A DNA stretch of 64,000 bases from Diplocloster agilis (GCF_019042275.1 NZ_JAHQCW010000001.1:62001-126000), one strand, 5' to 3'. Counted from the first letter of the stretch, positions 16,404-25,487 are shown. Made by a program: numbers and translations. The notes: generated from the sequence alone by a model not told the origin.

Positions 16404-17549
16404 TCAAGTGTCTTTACGCAATATTTGCAGATATTCGTCATAAGCAAAGGTGCGGTTTTTTACCACTCCTGTTGCTTGAATCAGGATGCCGCAGTTTATC
16501 AGTTTCTCCACAGAGCCGGAAACAGCATTGTAAGACAGACCCAAGGAGAGAGCGGTTTTTTTTATATCAATGATTGGATTCGATTCGAGGTAAGCAAATA
16601 CCTTGCCGGCAGTTTTGGCACTACGCCCCAGAGAATCGACTATGGCGATATTTTTGTCGTGAAGTGCGGTCAACAGGTCAATTGTTTGAATGGCATCCTG
16701 CGCTGATTCTGAAATGGCTTGCAGGAAGAATTTGACCCATTGTTCATAGTTGCTTTTAGCACGAACCTCGCTCATACGGTCATAGTATTCTATACGGTTA
16801 CGCTTCAGGAAAAAGGAAATATAAAGCGCAGGAGTCGTCAGCAATTCCTTTTCCAGCAGGAACAGCGTGATGAGAAGCCGCCCAACACGGCCGTTGCCGT
16901 CTAAGAACGGATGGATTGTTTCAAACTGATAATGAATTAGGGCGGCACGAATCAAAACATCCAGATCATCATCGGCATTGATATATTTTTCAAGATCGGA
17001 CATGGCTTCAAGCATATCCGCAGGAGCAGGCGGAATATACCGGGCAGTTTTCAAAGTGCTGCCCTGACCGCCAATCCAGTTTTGAGAGGTACGGAACTCA
17101 CCGGGACTTTTTTCCTGACCTCTGACCCCCTCCATTAAAACCCCATGGACTTCTTTGATCAGGCGGCAGCATAAAGGCAGGGATTTTCGCCTTTCCAGTG
17201 CAAATTCCGTAGCTTTGATGTAGTTGACAACATCGGCTACATTACGGTTTGTGTTTTCCTCCAGCAGAGGGTCCAAAACATCATCAAGCGTTGCCTGCGT
17301 TCCCTCGATCTGCGAGGACAGCAAAGCCTCTTTGCGGACATACATGGAAACAAACAATGCAACGCTGGGAATGCGGGAAGCAATGCTCTCCAAGGTTGCA
17401 AGCTGCTTATTTGCCTGAACCAGCAGATTGACCGTTTCCTGATCCAGTTCAATCGGCGGAACCGGCGGCAGGGGTGCAGGCAGAAAAGATTTATAGCTCA
17501 TTTCGCCAGTCAGGTTTGTTTTAAAAGAGCCGGCGCGTTCTATCTTCAT
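16404..17549 (-). CDS. Fic-family AMP-transferase with C-terminal winged helix
   Basis: 381 residues. An N-terminal Fic_N domain holds the inhibitory helix motif SSQIEG (78-83, fitting [ST]xxxE[GN]). The Fic core has HPFLDGNGRVGR at 213-224, matching HPFx[DE]GNGRxxR in full, so the protein should be catalytically competent. The C-terminus (about 315-381) resembles a winged helix (KTALSLGLSYNAVSGSVEKL). The family transfers AMP to protein hydroxyls and is held inactive by the Glu of the inhibitory motif. This 370-380-residue HTH-containing type is chromosomally common in gut Firmicutes, and targets are unknown. No antitoxin gene is adjacent. It has its own promoter with an inverted repeat. Confidence 0.93.
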   Translation of the reverse strand: MKIERAGSFKTNLTGEMSYKSFLPAPLPPVPPIELDQETVNLLVQANKQLATLESIASRIPSVALFVSMYVRKEALLSSQIEGTQATLDDVLDPLLEENTNRNVADVVNYIKATEFALERRKSLPLCCRLIKEVHGVLMEGVRGQEKSPGEFRTSQNWIGGQGSTLKTARYIPPAPADMLEAMSDLEKYINADDDLDVLIRAALIHYQFETIHPFLDGNGRVGRLLITLFLLEKELLTTPALYISFFLKRNRIEYYDRMSEVRAKSNYEQWVKFFLQAISESAQDAIQTIDLLTALHDKNIAIVDSLGRSAKTAGKVFAYLESNPIIDIKKTALSLGLSYNAVSGSVEKLINCGILIQATGVVKNRTFAYDEYLQILRKDT

Positions 17550-17596
17550 AATCGATCACCCCAATCCATTGAATTTAACATGAAATATCACTGCCT

Positions 17597-17668
17597 ATCA
17601 TACCATTCACATTTCATTTTTACAATCGAAAATGAAATATGAGTCATAAAATCGATCGACATATTTCA
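17597..17668 (-). promoter_or_regulatory. Promoter of fic with palindromic operators
   Basis: Minus-strand TTGTAA (plus 17620-17625) and TATGAT (plus 17597-17602) are 17 bp apart. A perfect 10-bp inverted repeat, ATTTCATTTT (17611-17620) and AAAATGAAAT (17629-17638), spans the -35. A second pair, TGAAATAT (17633-17640) and ATATTTCA (17661-17668), lies upstream, and TGAAATAT recurs at 17581. Regulation, possibly by the winged helix of Fic itself, is inferred. Confidence 0.55.
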
Positions 17669-17781
17669 CTTTCAAACGACAAGGAGGAGAAAATTTGCAG
17701 CATGACATTACAATGCCCACCGGCACAAGCTTTCGGATGATTCCGGGGAGCAGGAAAATCCCCTCCTGGCTACCTATGCTA

Positions 17782-19017
17782 TTAATCGATCTTACTTATC
17801 TCCTCTATAATTTCCTCCGCGGAATAGAACTCTTTCACCAGACTTTCCTTTTTCACCCTGGAAGTGTCATAGACCGCATTCAGCGCCTTTTCATAATCTT
17901 CCTGCGACATCAGTTTTCCTTCCCATTTATACTGATAAATGGGATCCCCGTTCTGATCCAACCGGACATTTGAGTTATCTTCCGCGCCGTAGTACCCGGC
18001 CGCGATCTGTTTCAGCTCACCATTTTCCATCTGATACACCACGTCATAGTAGCTGTCCATATTGCCGTCGCTGTTACACAGCAGGCCTCCGCGCTCGATA
18101 TAGGAAAAATTCAATCGGCTCAGCTGCGTCTCATGGACTTTGCCGTCCCCAAAGCTGATGATTTTACTCCCGATCGCTTCGCTGCTTCCGAAAGCCGCGA
18201 TCTCCGGGATGTCGTCATCATCTATATAAAGCAGACGGTACCCTTCCCACATACCCGGCTCCTGCGCCTGCACATAATCAACATACTGCTGCTGCCAGGA
18301 ACTCTGTGCGTCCGCCGGAAGCGGCCGGTCCGCTCCCAGAAAGCCCAGTACGGACTTGACGGTAATGTCCGCCAATGCAGAGTTGGTATCATCACTCAGC
18401 CCCTTTTCATACGTAAAGGTTCCCTGTGCACCGCCCTGGTAAATTCTCGCTTCCCGGTATCCGCTGCCCGCTTCCGGCCCGGACGCCGGCGAATAACTGC
18501 AGATAATGATAATATCATTATAGCCGTCGCTGTTATAATCCGGAAAAGAAACCGCCTCCACCGCTTCAAATATCTCATTCGCCCGGATATTATCCGGAAA
18601 CGGCCCATCCAGGATACTGCTCACCTTCCCGTCCTTTAAGACCGCGAACTCCGCATCCGCCAGCGGCTCCTTAGCCGTGTCCGGGGCATAGGAGGAAAAA
18701 GTCACTTCACCCAGAGGTTTCAATTCCACCTCAAAGGTCTGGTCCTTGATCAATCTCTCATCCGAAAGCGTCCCGCTTGTCTCGTCTTTTTTGTCCTTTT
18801 GATGCTCTTCCATTCCCGGGGCTTTCTTATCGTTTGAATCTGAGACAGAATTCTGTCCTTCGGTCCCGCTCACCTGCTTGTCCGGCTCCGCATCCGCCTT
18901 CTTCCCGCCGCACCCGGCTGTAAAGCCCGCTAACAGGATGCAAAGCATCCATACGGCTGATATCCTTATTGAATTTTTCATCATTTTCCCAACAGAGTTT
19001 CTTATCTTTTTTTTCAT
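17782..19017 (-). CDS. Lipoprotein of unknown function with Asp-rich repeat-like motifs
   Basis: 411 residues. The signal peptide ends in GFTAGC (Cys36) and is followed by a low-complexity acidic/Lys linker to about residue 100. Two stretches resemble FG-GAP/Ca-binding loops seen in surface lipoproteins: DYNSDGYNDIIIICSYSP and YIDDDDIPEIAAFGSSEA. The start at 19017 is preceded by AAGGGG 8 bp upstream. The gene stands alone, convergent to nothing obvious. The acidic C-terminal tail (SAEEIIEEISKID) is unremarkable. I do not recognise a specific family; a calcium-stabilised surface-exposed protein is a guess. Confidence 0.75.
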   Translation of the reverse strand: MKKKIRNSVGKMMKNSIRISAVWMLCILLAGFTAGCGGKKADAEPDKQVSGTEGQNSVSDSNDKKAPGMEEHQKDKKDETSGTLSDERLIKDQTFEVELKPLGEVTFSSYAPDTAKEPLADAEFAVLKDGKVSSILDGPFPDNIRANEIFEAVEAVSFPDYNSDGYNDIIIICSYSPASGPEAGSGYREARIYQGGAQGTFTYEKGLSDDTNSALADITVKSVLGFLGADRPLPADAQSSWQQQYVDYVQAQEPGMWEGYRLLYIDDDDIPEIAAFGSSEAIGSKIISFGDGKVHETQLSRLNFSYIERGGLLCNSDGNMDSYYDVVYQMENGELKQIAAGYYGAEDNSNVRLDQNGDPIYQYKWEGKLMSQEDYEKALNAVYDTSRVKKESLVKEFYSAEEIIEEISKID

Positions 19018-19114
19018 GTCTTCTTCCCCTTGCTGATTTCCATTTCTCGGTTTGCTCGCAGGGACTTACCCTGCAGTCACTATTATACTATCATCCCTTT
19101 ATTCTGTCACTTAC

Positions 19115-19183
19115 TTATAGGGGAAGATTCTTATTTATCGGGGAAGATTCCCCCTTGTTCCCTGCCAAATTCCGGGTTATAAT
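19115..19183 (+). promoter_or_regulatory. Promoter of the DUF1622 gene with tandem upstream repeats
   Basis: TTGTTC (19155-19160) and TATAAT (19178-19183) are 17 bp apart. Just upstream two near-identical 16-mers, TTATAGGGGAAGATTC (19115-19130) and TTATCGGGGAAGATTC (19135-19150), repeat with a 20-bp period. The position directly upstream of the -35 and two-turn spacing suit an activator binding as a tandem dimer. Confidence 0.6.
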
Positions 19184-19234
19184 ATAGTCACTTCGGAGAA
19201 TGGTTGAAAATTATGAGGAAAGGATTCGCCTGTT

Positions 19235-19609
19235 ATGGAATTTGAACAAATTTTATACATTGTGGTTACCTGTTTCATCCATGTGCTGGAATGCATCGGT
19301 ATCCTCATCATCATGGTGGGAGGGCTTCGCACCTTTCTCTCCTATGTGCGTTCCGGCTTCAACGCGGACAGGCATGACATTAAACTGGGTTTTGCCCGCT
19401 CTCTGGCTTTCTCCCTGGAGTTTAAGCTGGCCGGCGAGATTCTGCGGACGGTAATCACCAAGACGATCAGTGAGATGTACGTCCTGGGAGCGATTATCCT
19501 GCTGCGTGCCATCCTCACCGTCGTGATTCACTACGAGATCAAGTTCGAGACTGAAAATGAACGTTTGGAGCAGGAACAGGAACATCTGGAACAGAAACAT
19601 ACCGAGTAG
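19235..19609 (+). CDS. DUF1622 family membrane protein
   Basis: 124 residues with membrane segments at about 8-32 and 68-95 and a conserved loop RHDIKLGFARSLAFSLEFKLAGEILRT split between them. This pattern (an F-A-R-x-L-x-F-x-L-E-F-x-L-x-x-D/E-I core) is typical of DUF1622 proteins. The C-terminal tail is a charged helix rich in Glu/Gln (ENERLEQEQEHLEQ). It is monocistronic: its own promoter lies upstream and a strong hairpin follows. Function of the family is unknown; a role in envelope or ion homeostasis has been suggested only by its membrane topology. Confidence 0.85.
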   Translation: MEFEQILYIVVTCFIHVLECIGILIIMVGGLRTFLSYVRSGFNADRHDIKLGFARSLAFSLEFKLAGEILRTVITKTISEMYVLGAIILLRAILTVVIHYEIKFETENERLEQEQEHLEQKHTE

Positions 19610-19624
19610 GATCACTGATATGAT

Positions 19625-19680
19625 AGAGGCCTCTTTACGCGCTTCCCCGTCCGGGGTTTTCGCGTAAGAGGCCTCTTGTT
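19625..19680 (+). terminator. Terminator after the DUF1622 gene
   Basis: A 16-bp stem (left arm AGAGGCCTCTTTACGCG 19625-19641 with one bulged T, right arm CGCGTAAGAGGCCTCT 19661-19676) encloses a second small GC stem (CCCCG/CGGGG). A short T-containing tail follows. It lies 15 bp after the stop. Confidence 0.75.
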
Positions 19681-19701
19681 TGGCGTTTATGATGGTAAAT
19701 A

Positions 19702-20895
19702 TTACAACAGCGTTTTTTCCAGTCTCACCTGCGCCGCCAGCGCGTTCTGATATACCTCATCCTTTATGGGAAGACGGATTTCCTCCATAAACCAGCTGGA
19801 CAGATACGCTGCGTTGGCCAGCTCCAGCGCGTTCAGGCCCTCCTCTCCCGGAACGGCAAGCGCTCTGCCATATCGGATATGGTCCGCAAAATTCTGTAAC
19901 ATCAGCCGGTACGTATTGTCCGTCGCTTCTAAGATAATATTTCTGCTTTGATGAGCGGGTTTTCCGTAGATCTCCTGATTGATCCGCGCAAATTCATCCG
20001 TGGCGGTCTCATTTTCATCGAAGGTAAGCGTCTCGTTATTTTCCACGGTCAGCCGTCCCTTTGTCCCCCATATCTCCAGCCGGTTCACCCCCGGGCTCTC
20101 TCCTGAGGATGCCAGATAGTTCCCTCTCAAATGCCCGGAATATTGAAATTTTAGCTCCACACTGTCATCCACGCAAAGTGAGTGGAATCTGCCGTAGCCC
20201 AAGTCCGCCCGGACGCTCTCCGGCATTCCGAACAGCCACTGCCACAGATCCAGATCATGCTGGCACTGGTTGATCAGCATTCCTCCGCCCTCTCCCGTCC
20301 AGCTGCTGCGCCACGGGGAACTCCGGTGATAGCAGGGGGACCGGTACCAGTCATTCCGTATCCACAGGGCGCTGGTCAGGCTTCCCAGACTGCCGCCGCG
20401 GATCATTTCGTGCGCCTTCCGCCAGACGGGCAGCATCCGCAGATTAAACATGACCGCGAAGGCCGGTTTTGCCGGATACCTGCTCCTTCCTCCCGCTTCC
20501 CTGCTCATGGGGCTATGGGTTTCAACCGCCTGCCGGTGCGCGCTTAGGAGCTGCTTTGCTTCCATAGTGCTGACTCCCACCGGCTTCTCCACCAGCACAT
20601 GCAATCCTTGCCGAAATGCCCGGACGCCAAGCGCCACATGCGTCCGGTGCGGCGTGGCGATCAAAATCCCATCGAACTCGCGGGCATGGCCAAACATATG
20701 ATCCGTGTCCTCGTAGATCCGCACGTTCGGGTACCGCTGCCTGATTTCCTGTTGTCCTTCCTGATTCCGGCAGCAGATGCCGTATAACGTAAGCCCTTCG
20801 ATCCCGCCGTCCGTCATCATACCGGCATACTGCTTTCCCATCCCGCCATATCCCACTAAGACCATACGGATCTTTTTTTCCTCTTTGTCCGGCAT
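19702..20895 (-). CDS. Gfo/Idh/MocA-family NAD(P)-dependent oxidoreductase
   Basis: 397 residues. The N-terminal Rossmann fold starts VLVGYGGMGKQY (dinucleotide loop GxGxxG-like, about 13-20). The conserved LVEKPVGVS motif, with the Lys that contacts substrate and cofactor, follows near residue 97-105. The second half contains GEGGGMLINQCQHDLDLWQW, where the His/Asp pair is characteristic of the catalytic domain. Members oxidise or epimerise sugars, inositols and 2,7-anhydro-sialic acid. The nearby amino-sugar operons make a sugar substrate plausible, but the gene is separated from them by the Etf/LDH operon. A GGGAGGG site lies 8 bp before the ATG. Substrate not determinable. Confidence 0.88.
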   Translation of the reverse strand: MPDKEEKKIRMVLVGYGGMGKQYAGMMTDGGIEGLTLYGICCRNQEGQQEIRQRYPNVRIYEDTDHMFGHAREFDGILIATPHRTHVALGVRAFRQGLHVLVEKPVGVSTMEAKQLLSAHRQAVETHSPMSREAGGRSRYPAKPAFAVMFNLRMLPVWRKAHEMIRGGSLGSLTSALWIRNDWYRSPCYHRSSPWRSSWTGEGGGMLINQCQHDLDLWQWLFGMPESVRADLGYGRFHSLCVDDSVELKFQYSGHLRGNYLASSGESPGVNRLEIWGTKGRLTVENNETLTFDENETATDEFARINQEIYGKPAHQSRNIILEATDNTYRLMLQNFADHIRYGRALAVPGEEGLNALELANAAYLSSWFMEEIRLPIKDEVYQNALAAQVRLEKTLL

Positions 20896-20950
20896 ATGGA
20901 TACCCTCCCACTTCCTCCCCTGAATTCTCTCACTTACTCGCCCTGAACGG

Positions 20951-21012
20951 CGCGGCCGCTTTTATCTATCGTATGAGGGCGGCCGTTTTTTTTCTACCGT
21001 ATGAGGGCGGCC
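20951..21012. repeat. Duplicated 3' end of the lactate dehydrogenase gene with a GC stem
   Basis: The block CGTATGAGGGCGGCCG occurs at 20970-20985 and again at 20999-21014. The second copy is the last codons of the leftward dehydrogenase gene; the first repeats them, including an in-frame stop, just beyond the real stop. GCGGCCGC at 20952-20959 can pair with GCGGCCG of the first copy and is followed on the plus strand by eight T residues (20986-20993), giving a terminator-like shape facing rightwards. Confidence 0.6.
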
Positions 21013-22412
21013 GCTCCGCAGACTACCTTCCCGGGGTTTAATAACCCTTTCGGATCAAAGACCTGCTTGATTCCCTGCATCAGCCGGATCTGCGCTTCGC
21101 CTACCTGCTGCTCTAAGAACGCCTGCTTCGCGTACCCGATTCCATGCTCGCCGGATACCGCCCCGCCCAGTTCATTGGCCCGTTCATACATCTTCTCAAA
21201 GGCCAGGGTCAGTTTTTCCTGCCATACCTCCAGGGACAGATCATCCCTGCAGATATACACGTGCAGATTACCGTCTCCGGCATGACCGAAGCTGGGGATC
21301 CGGATATCGATCTCCCTGGCCAGCTGATGGGTATATTTGATAAATTCTGCCACATGGTTGCGGGGCACGACTACATCACACTCATCCATCTCGGTTGTGG
21401 ACGCTTTGATCGCTTCCAGGAATGCGCTTCTGGCGGACCAGACGGAATCCTTGCGCTCATCCGTGTCAACCAGCAGGACATCTAACGCCCCCTGGCTCAA
21501 ACACAGCTTCGCCGTCCGGTCATACTCCGCTTCCACCTGCGAAAGGGAGCTGCCGTCAAAGGTCAGCAGCAGGTACGCGTCGCTCTGGGTATCCGGAAAT
21601 TTCTTGCCCAGATATTCTTCCGCGAACAGGATGGTTTCCCGCTCCATGAATTCAATGGCCGTCGGTGCGGATTTGGACCGGATAATCTCAGGAACCGCCT
21701 CGATCGCCATCTCCATGGACGGATACGGGATCAGCAGGCTGATACTCTTCTGCGGCAGCGGCACCAGCTTTAAAACCGCTTTCGTGATGATGCCAAGCGT
21801 CCCTTCCGAACCGATCATCAGGTCCTTTAAGCTGTATCCGGAACTGTTTTTGACGATCTTTCCGCCCAGCTCCACGATCTCCCCTGTGGGCAGAACCACC
21901 GTCAGCGCCCGGACATAATCCCGGGTCACGCCGTATTTCACCGCCCGCATACCGCCGGCGTTGGTGCTGATGTTCCCGCCGATGGTGGCGGATTTCTCCC
22001 CCGGGTCCGGCGGATACAAAAAATCGTGGTCCTGGGCGAACTGGGCCAGCTCCATCAGCAGCACGCCCGGCTCCACCGTAACCGTCAGATTCTCTTCATC
22101 CAATTCGAGAATTCGGTTCATCTGCGTGGTCTCCAGCATGATACCCCCGTACAGGGCCACCGCCGCGCCGACTAATCCGGTACCGGAGCCGCGGACCACG
22201 ACCGGTATATTATGGTCGTAAGCATATTTCATTACCGCCGAGACTTCTTCTGTGGAGCCGGCCCTGATCAGAACGTCCGGATAGCTGGTGATACCGCCCA
22301 GCTCATCGTGGCTGTAGTCCTCGCCAATCTGCTCCCGGGTCAGCAGGTTCTTTTCCTCTGCGATCTGCTTTAACGCCAGAATGTCCTCCCGGCTGATTTT
22401 ATGATAATTCAT
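20994..22412 (-). CDS. FAD-linked D-lactate/2-hydroxyacid dehydrogenase (GlcD/LctD type)
   Basis: 472 residues. The FAD_binding_4 (PCMH) domain has [18 protein letters not shown] (about 70-87) and [23 protein letters not shown] (about 148-170 region, split by conserved Gly). The C-terminal FAD-oxidase domain ends with HGIGYAK and LNPGKVV. It overlaps the EtfA gene by ATGA, so it is the last gene of an EtfB-EtfA-dehydrogenase operon. In Acetobacterium this trio confurcates electrons of reduced ferredoxin and lactate to reduce NAD. I infer the same reaction. Other 2-hydroxyacids (for example glycolate or 2-hydroxyglutarate) cannot be excluded, and no lactate permease is adjacent. Confidence 0.88.
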   Translation of the reverse strand: MNYHKISREDILALKQIAEEKNLLTREQIGEDYSHDELGGITSYPDVLIRAGSTEEVSAVMKYAYDHNIPVVVRGSGTGLVGAAVALYGGIMLETTQMNRILELDEENLTVTVEPGVLLMELAQFAQDHDFLYPPDPGEKSATIGGNISTNAGGMRAVKYGVTRDYVRALTVVLPTGEIVELGGKIVKNSSGYSLKDLMIGSEGTLGIITKAVLKLVPLPQKSISLLIPYPSMEMAIEAVPEIIRSKSAPTAIEFMERETILFAEEYLGKKFPDTQSDAYLLLTFDGSSLSQVEAEYDRTAKLCLSQGALDVLLVDTDERKDSVWSARSAFLEAIKASTTEMDECDVVVPRNHVAEFIKYTHQLAREIDIRIPSFGHAGDGNLHVYICRDDLSLEVWQEKLTLAFEKMYERANELGGAVSGEHGIGYAKQAFLEQQVGEAQIRLMQGIKQVFDPKGLLNPGKVVCGAAALIR

Positions 22413-23605
22413 CGTCCTTGCCCTCCTTTCAGCTGTTCCGTCAGTTTCGGAATGATCTCATACAGATCCCCCACCAGTCCGTAGTGCGCCACGTCGAAAA
22501 TAGACGCGTTCGGATCCTGGTTGACCGCGATGATGCAGTCCGATCCCTTCATTCCGGCCACAAACTGTACGGAACCGGAGATACCGAGGGTGATTATTAA
22601 CTTCGGCTTCACAGTCCTGCCGCTCAGACCGATCTGATGCTTGGCGTCAAACCATCCCGCTTCGATCAGCGGCCTCGTACAGGCCATATGGGCCCCCAGC
22701 AGTTCGGAGAGTTCCTCTATCATTTCCATATCCTTCGGGCTTTTCACACCGCGCCCCACAGCTACGATCACTTCCGCCTCCGAAATATCGATTTCCTTGG
22801 GCTTTTCAATTACCCGCAGGACTTCGGTGTCCGTATCCACCGCGTAATCGGGAAGCTGCATCCTGGTCACTTTCCCTGCAGCCTGCTCCTGCCGGGCCGG
22901 CGCTGAGAAGATCTTATACCGGACGGTGCAGAACTGGGGTCTCGAGTTTGGCGTTACGATCTGGGCCATGATATTTCCGCCAAAGGCCGGCCGGATCTGT
23001 ACCAGGTCCGTATTCCCTTTCATCTGCAGTACCGTACAGTCAGCGGTAAGCCCGGTCCGGAATCTGGCTGCCACCTTGGGCGCCAGCGACCGTCCCAGGT
23101 TCGTGGCCCCGACCAGCACAGCGCTTGGATGAACCTGTTTCACGAAATCTTCCAGCGCATTGGCATAAGGCCCGATCCTGAAATCCGCCAGTTCCGTCCG
23201 GTCATATACAAATACTTCGTCCACGCCGTAGTGCAGCAGCTCCTCCGCCGCCTCGTTAAGTTCGCTTCCCAGGATTACGGCGTACACCGGATGCTTGTTG
23301 ACCGCGGCCAGTTCCTTCGCTTTCCCGATCAATTCAAATACGACCGGATGGATTCTTCCCTGTTCGTACTCCGCGAATACGGTAACCCCGTTCCAAAGGC
23401 TTTTGTCGATCCCCGGAGCTTTCTCCTCCTCCAGCGTGATCACGCCCTGAGGCCCTTTTTTCACACACAGCTTACACATTTTGCAGCCCGCGTTGATATC
23501 CAGTTTTCCATTTTCATAGCTGATCGCGCCGAACGGGCAGATTGCCGTCAGCTCTCCGGCTGTCTGCTTATTTACCAGTTCTTCGTGTATATGTAACGTT
23601 TGCAC
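22409..23605 (-). CDS. etfA: Electron transfer flavoprotein alpha subunit with ferredoxin-like N-terminus
   Basis: 398 residues, about 65 longer than plain EtfA. The extra N-terminus has Cys23 in AICPFGAI plus C41, C44 and C47 (CKMCKLC), enough for one [4Fe-4S] cluster. The C-terminal FAD domain has [20 protein letters not shown] and [15 protein letters not shown] typical of EtfA. The ferredoxin extension is characteristic of lactate-dehydrogenase-linked bifurcating Etf. The start is a GTG at 23605, with GGGAGG 11 bp upstream. The gene overlaps the dehydrogenase by 4 bp and follows etfB by 15 bp. Confidence 0.92.
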   Translation of the reverse strand: MQTLHIHEELVNKQTAGELTAICPFGAISYENGKLDINAGCKMCKLCVKKGPQGVITLEEEKAPGIDKSLWNGVTVFAEYEQGRIHPVVFELIGKAKELAAVNKHPVYAVILGSELNEAAEELLHYGVDEVFVYDRTELADFRIGPYANALEDFVKQVHPSAVLVGATNLGRSLAPKVAARFRTGLTADCTVLQMKGNTDLVQIRPAFGGNIMAQIVTPNSRPQFCTVRYKIFSAPARQEQAAGKVTRMQLPDYAVDTDTEVLRVIEKPKEIDISEAEVIVAVGRGVKSPKDMEMIEELSELLGAHMACTRPLIEAGWFDAKHQIGLSGRTVKPKLIITLGISGSVQFVAGMKGSDCIIAVNQDPNASIFDVAHYGLVGDLYEIIPKLTEQLKGGQGR

Positions 23606-23620
23606 GGCTCTTAATCCTCC

Positions 23621-24409
23621 CTATATGAATTTCTTCTCGCCCAGAATCCGGACAAAAGTTGTGGTCAGCAGGTCAGGGTCCCCCTCGAAGATCTCCTTCG
23701 ACGTGTTTTTCTGAGGCGGGAAGATACGCTCCACCTGCGTGGGAGATCCGGCCAGGCCGTAGTTTTTCTCATCCTGATCCGCAAAATCCCGGATGGAAAA
23801 TATCTGCAGACAGCTCTCGTCTGCCGCCATCTTCCGGCGGTAGGAGGGAAGCCTGGGCGTGTTCGCGTCCTTTTCGATGGTCAGCAGGCAGGGAAGGGGA
23901 ATCTTCACCTGCTGCAGATACCGGTCCATGTTCGCCTCCACCGTTACCGCGTGATCCTGAACGGACAGAATCCTCTGCACATTCGCCATGTGATCCATAC
24001 CCAGAAACTCGGCTGTCTCAGGCCCTACCTGGGCGGTATCCCCATCCGTGGTCTGTTTGCCGCACAGGATCAGATCGTATTCTCCCATTTTCCGTATCCC
24101 CTGGGATAGGGTATAGCTGGTGGCCACTACGTCCGCCCCCGCGAACTTCCGGTCACTGATCAAGCCGCCGTTATCAGCCCCCATGTATACCGCTTCCAGC
24201 AGCACGCTTTTGGCCTGGGGCGGCCCCATGGTGATCACGTCCACCTTTCCCCCGTACTCTTCCCGCAGGCACAGCGCCTGTTCGATGGCGTACAGGTCGA
24301 ACGGGTTCATCTTGGATTCCACGCCGTCCCTTTTTAAAACTCCCGTCTTTTCATCCACTTCCACATTGCTGGTTCCCGGTACCTGTTTGATACACACCAG
24401 AATCTTCAT
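23621..24409 (-). CDS. etfB: Electron transfer flavoprotein beta subunit
   Basis: 262 residues from the ATG at 24409 (MKILVCIKQVPGTSNVEVD); the in-frame ATG at 24421 lies inside the GGAGGAAAAG ribosome-binding site and is rejected. EtfB hallmarks are CIKQVP, NPFDLYAIEQAL and the nucleotide-binding ILCGKQTTDGDTAQVGPETAEFL, here with residues that in bifurcating Etfs bind a second FAD. It opens the Etf/dehydrogenase operon, 88 bp after the RpiR terminator, so its promoter must lie in 24410-24500, where I could not define a clear -35/-10. Confidence 0.93.
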   Translation of the reverse strand: MKILVCIKQVPGTSNVEVDEKTGVLKRDGVESKMNPFDLYAIEQALCLREEYGGKVDVITMGPPQAKSVLLEAVYMGADNGGLISDRKFAGADVVATSYTLSQGIRKMGEYDLILCGKQTTDGDTAQVGPETAEFLGMDHMANVQRILSVQDHAVTVEANMDRYLQQVKIPLPCLLTIEKDANTPRLPSYRRKMAADESCLQIFSIRDFADQDEKNYGLAGSPTQVERIFPPQKNTSKEIFEGDPDLLTTTFVRILGEKKFI

Positions 24410-24496
24410 CTTTTCCTCCATTCATGCGTCTTTTGCGCATATTTTATGCCTGTTCGGCAAAAGTTCATACCTATTGAATACATATGAGTTTCGCCA

Positions 24497-24557
24497 TTAA
24501 AATAAAAAGATACCTCAACCAGCGCAGCCCGGGATGGCTGCCGCAGTTTGAGGTATC
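24497..24557 (-). terminator. Terminator at the end of amino-sugar operon 1
   Basis: GATACCTCAA (24509-24518) and TTGAGGTATC (24548-24557) form a perfect 10-bp outer stem around a GC-rich inner stem (GCAGCC/GGCTGC). Reading leftwards it is followed by a T-rich tail, complementary to TTAAAATAAAAA at 24497-24508. It separates the RpiR gene from etfB. Confidence 0.85.
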
Positions 24558-24591
24558 CGTATACACAATTCTTATTACATACATCTTCTAT

Positions 24592-25446
24592 TTAATACAT
24601 CTTATCCACGATGGATTCCGCGGATTTTTTATTATTGATATAGCTCTCATTATATGTCTGCCGGTAATACTCCGTATACAGGACTTCCATAATATACAGC
24701 TGGCTCATAACCGCGGTGGTAGAACCTCCCTGCAGCGGCCCTTCCTTGGCCCCGCAGAGGATGGAGGTGTCGGAATAGGTCGTAAGCGGTGATTTGGCGA
24801 ATCTGGTAATGCCAACCACGTAGGCTCCCGCTTCCTTCGCCAGTTTCGCGGTCAGGATCGAGTCCTTCGTGGAACCGGAATAGGAGATCACCACCGCCAC
24901 ATCCTGCTTCCCCAGCAGAGACGCCGCCATAGCCTGCATATGGGAATCCGTATAACAGAATACTTTGTCCGTGATCCGCAGGAATTTGTTGGTCGCCATC
25001 ATGGCCACATGGCCGCTGGAACCGACGCCGAAGAACATGATCTTCCTGGCGGGCACCATCGCCCGAAGTACCTCGAGGAGCTTCTGGTGGTCCAACAGCG
25101 CATTCGTCTCCACGATTGCGTTGACATTGGAATTCAAAAGCTTCTGGGTCAGCACCACCAGATTGTCATCCTTATTGACATCCTCCAGCAGAGGCTGCTC
25201 TTCCTCTTCCCCTTTGATACTTAAGGATACTTTGATCTTGAATTCCTGGTATCCCTGCAGCTTCATCGTCTTGCAGAACCGGAATACGGTGGTTTCCCCT
25301 ACCTTACATGCGTCCGCCAGATCCGTAATGGACATAAACAAAACGTCCTGCGCGTGCTGCAGCAGATAATCCGCCACTTTTCGTTCCGCCTTTGTAAACT
25401 GATTATAGTTGGAACGTACCTGCATCATAAAATCGCCTTGAGCCAT
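24592..25446 (-). CDS. RpiR/MurR-family transcriptional regulator
   Basis: 284 residues. The N-terminal HTH (about 1-77) has the family wording RKVADYLLQHAQDVLFMSIT, then DLADACKVGETTVFRFCKTM. The C-terminal SIS domain (about 125-255) binds phosphosugars: FFGVGSSGHVAM, VVISYSGSTKDSI and ASVVGITRFAKSPL-type loops are visible. AAGGAG is 7 bp before the ATG. As the last gene of operon 1 behind a ROK kinase and NanE, it most likely senses ManNAc-6-P or GlcNAc-6-P and controls the two amino-sugar operons, as NanR does in other Firmicutes. The operator is unproven; candidates are the conserved blocks at 32.7 and 38.1 kb. Confidence 0.9.
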   Translation of the reverse strand: MAQGDFMMQVRSNYNQFTKAERKVADYLLQHAQDVLFMSITDLADACKVGETTVFRFCKTMKLQGYQEFKIKVSLSIKGEEEEQPLLEDVNKDDNLVVLTQKLLNSNVNAIVETNALLDHQKLLEVLRAMVPARKIMFFGVGSSGHVAMMATNKFLRITDKVFCYTDSHMQAMAASLLGKQDVAVVISYSGSTKDSILTAKLAKEAGAYVVGITRFAKSPLTTYSDTSILCGAKEGPLQGGSTTAVMSQLYIMEVLYTEYYRQTYNESYINNKKSAESIVDKMY

Positions 25447-25487
25447 AGCAACTCTCCTTCAAATGTTTTCTCCATGATTTGAGAATT

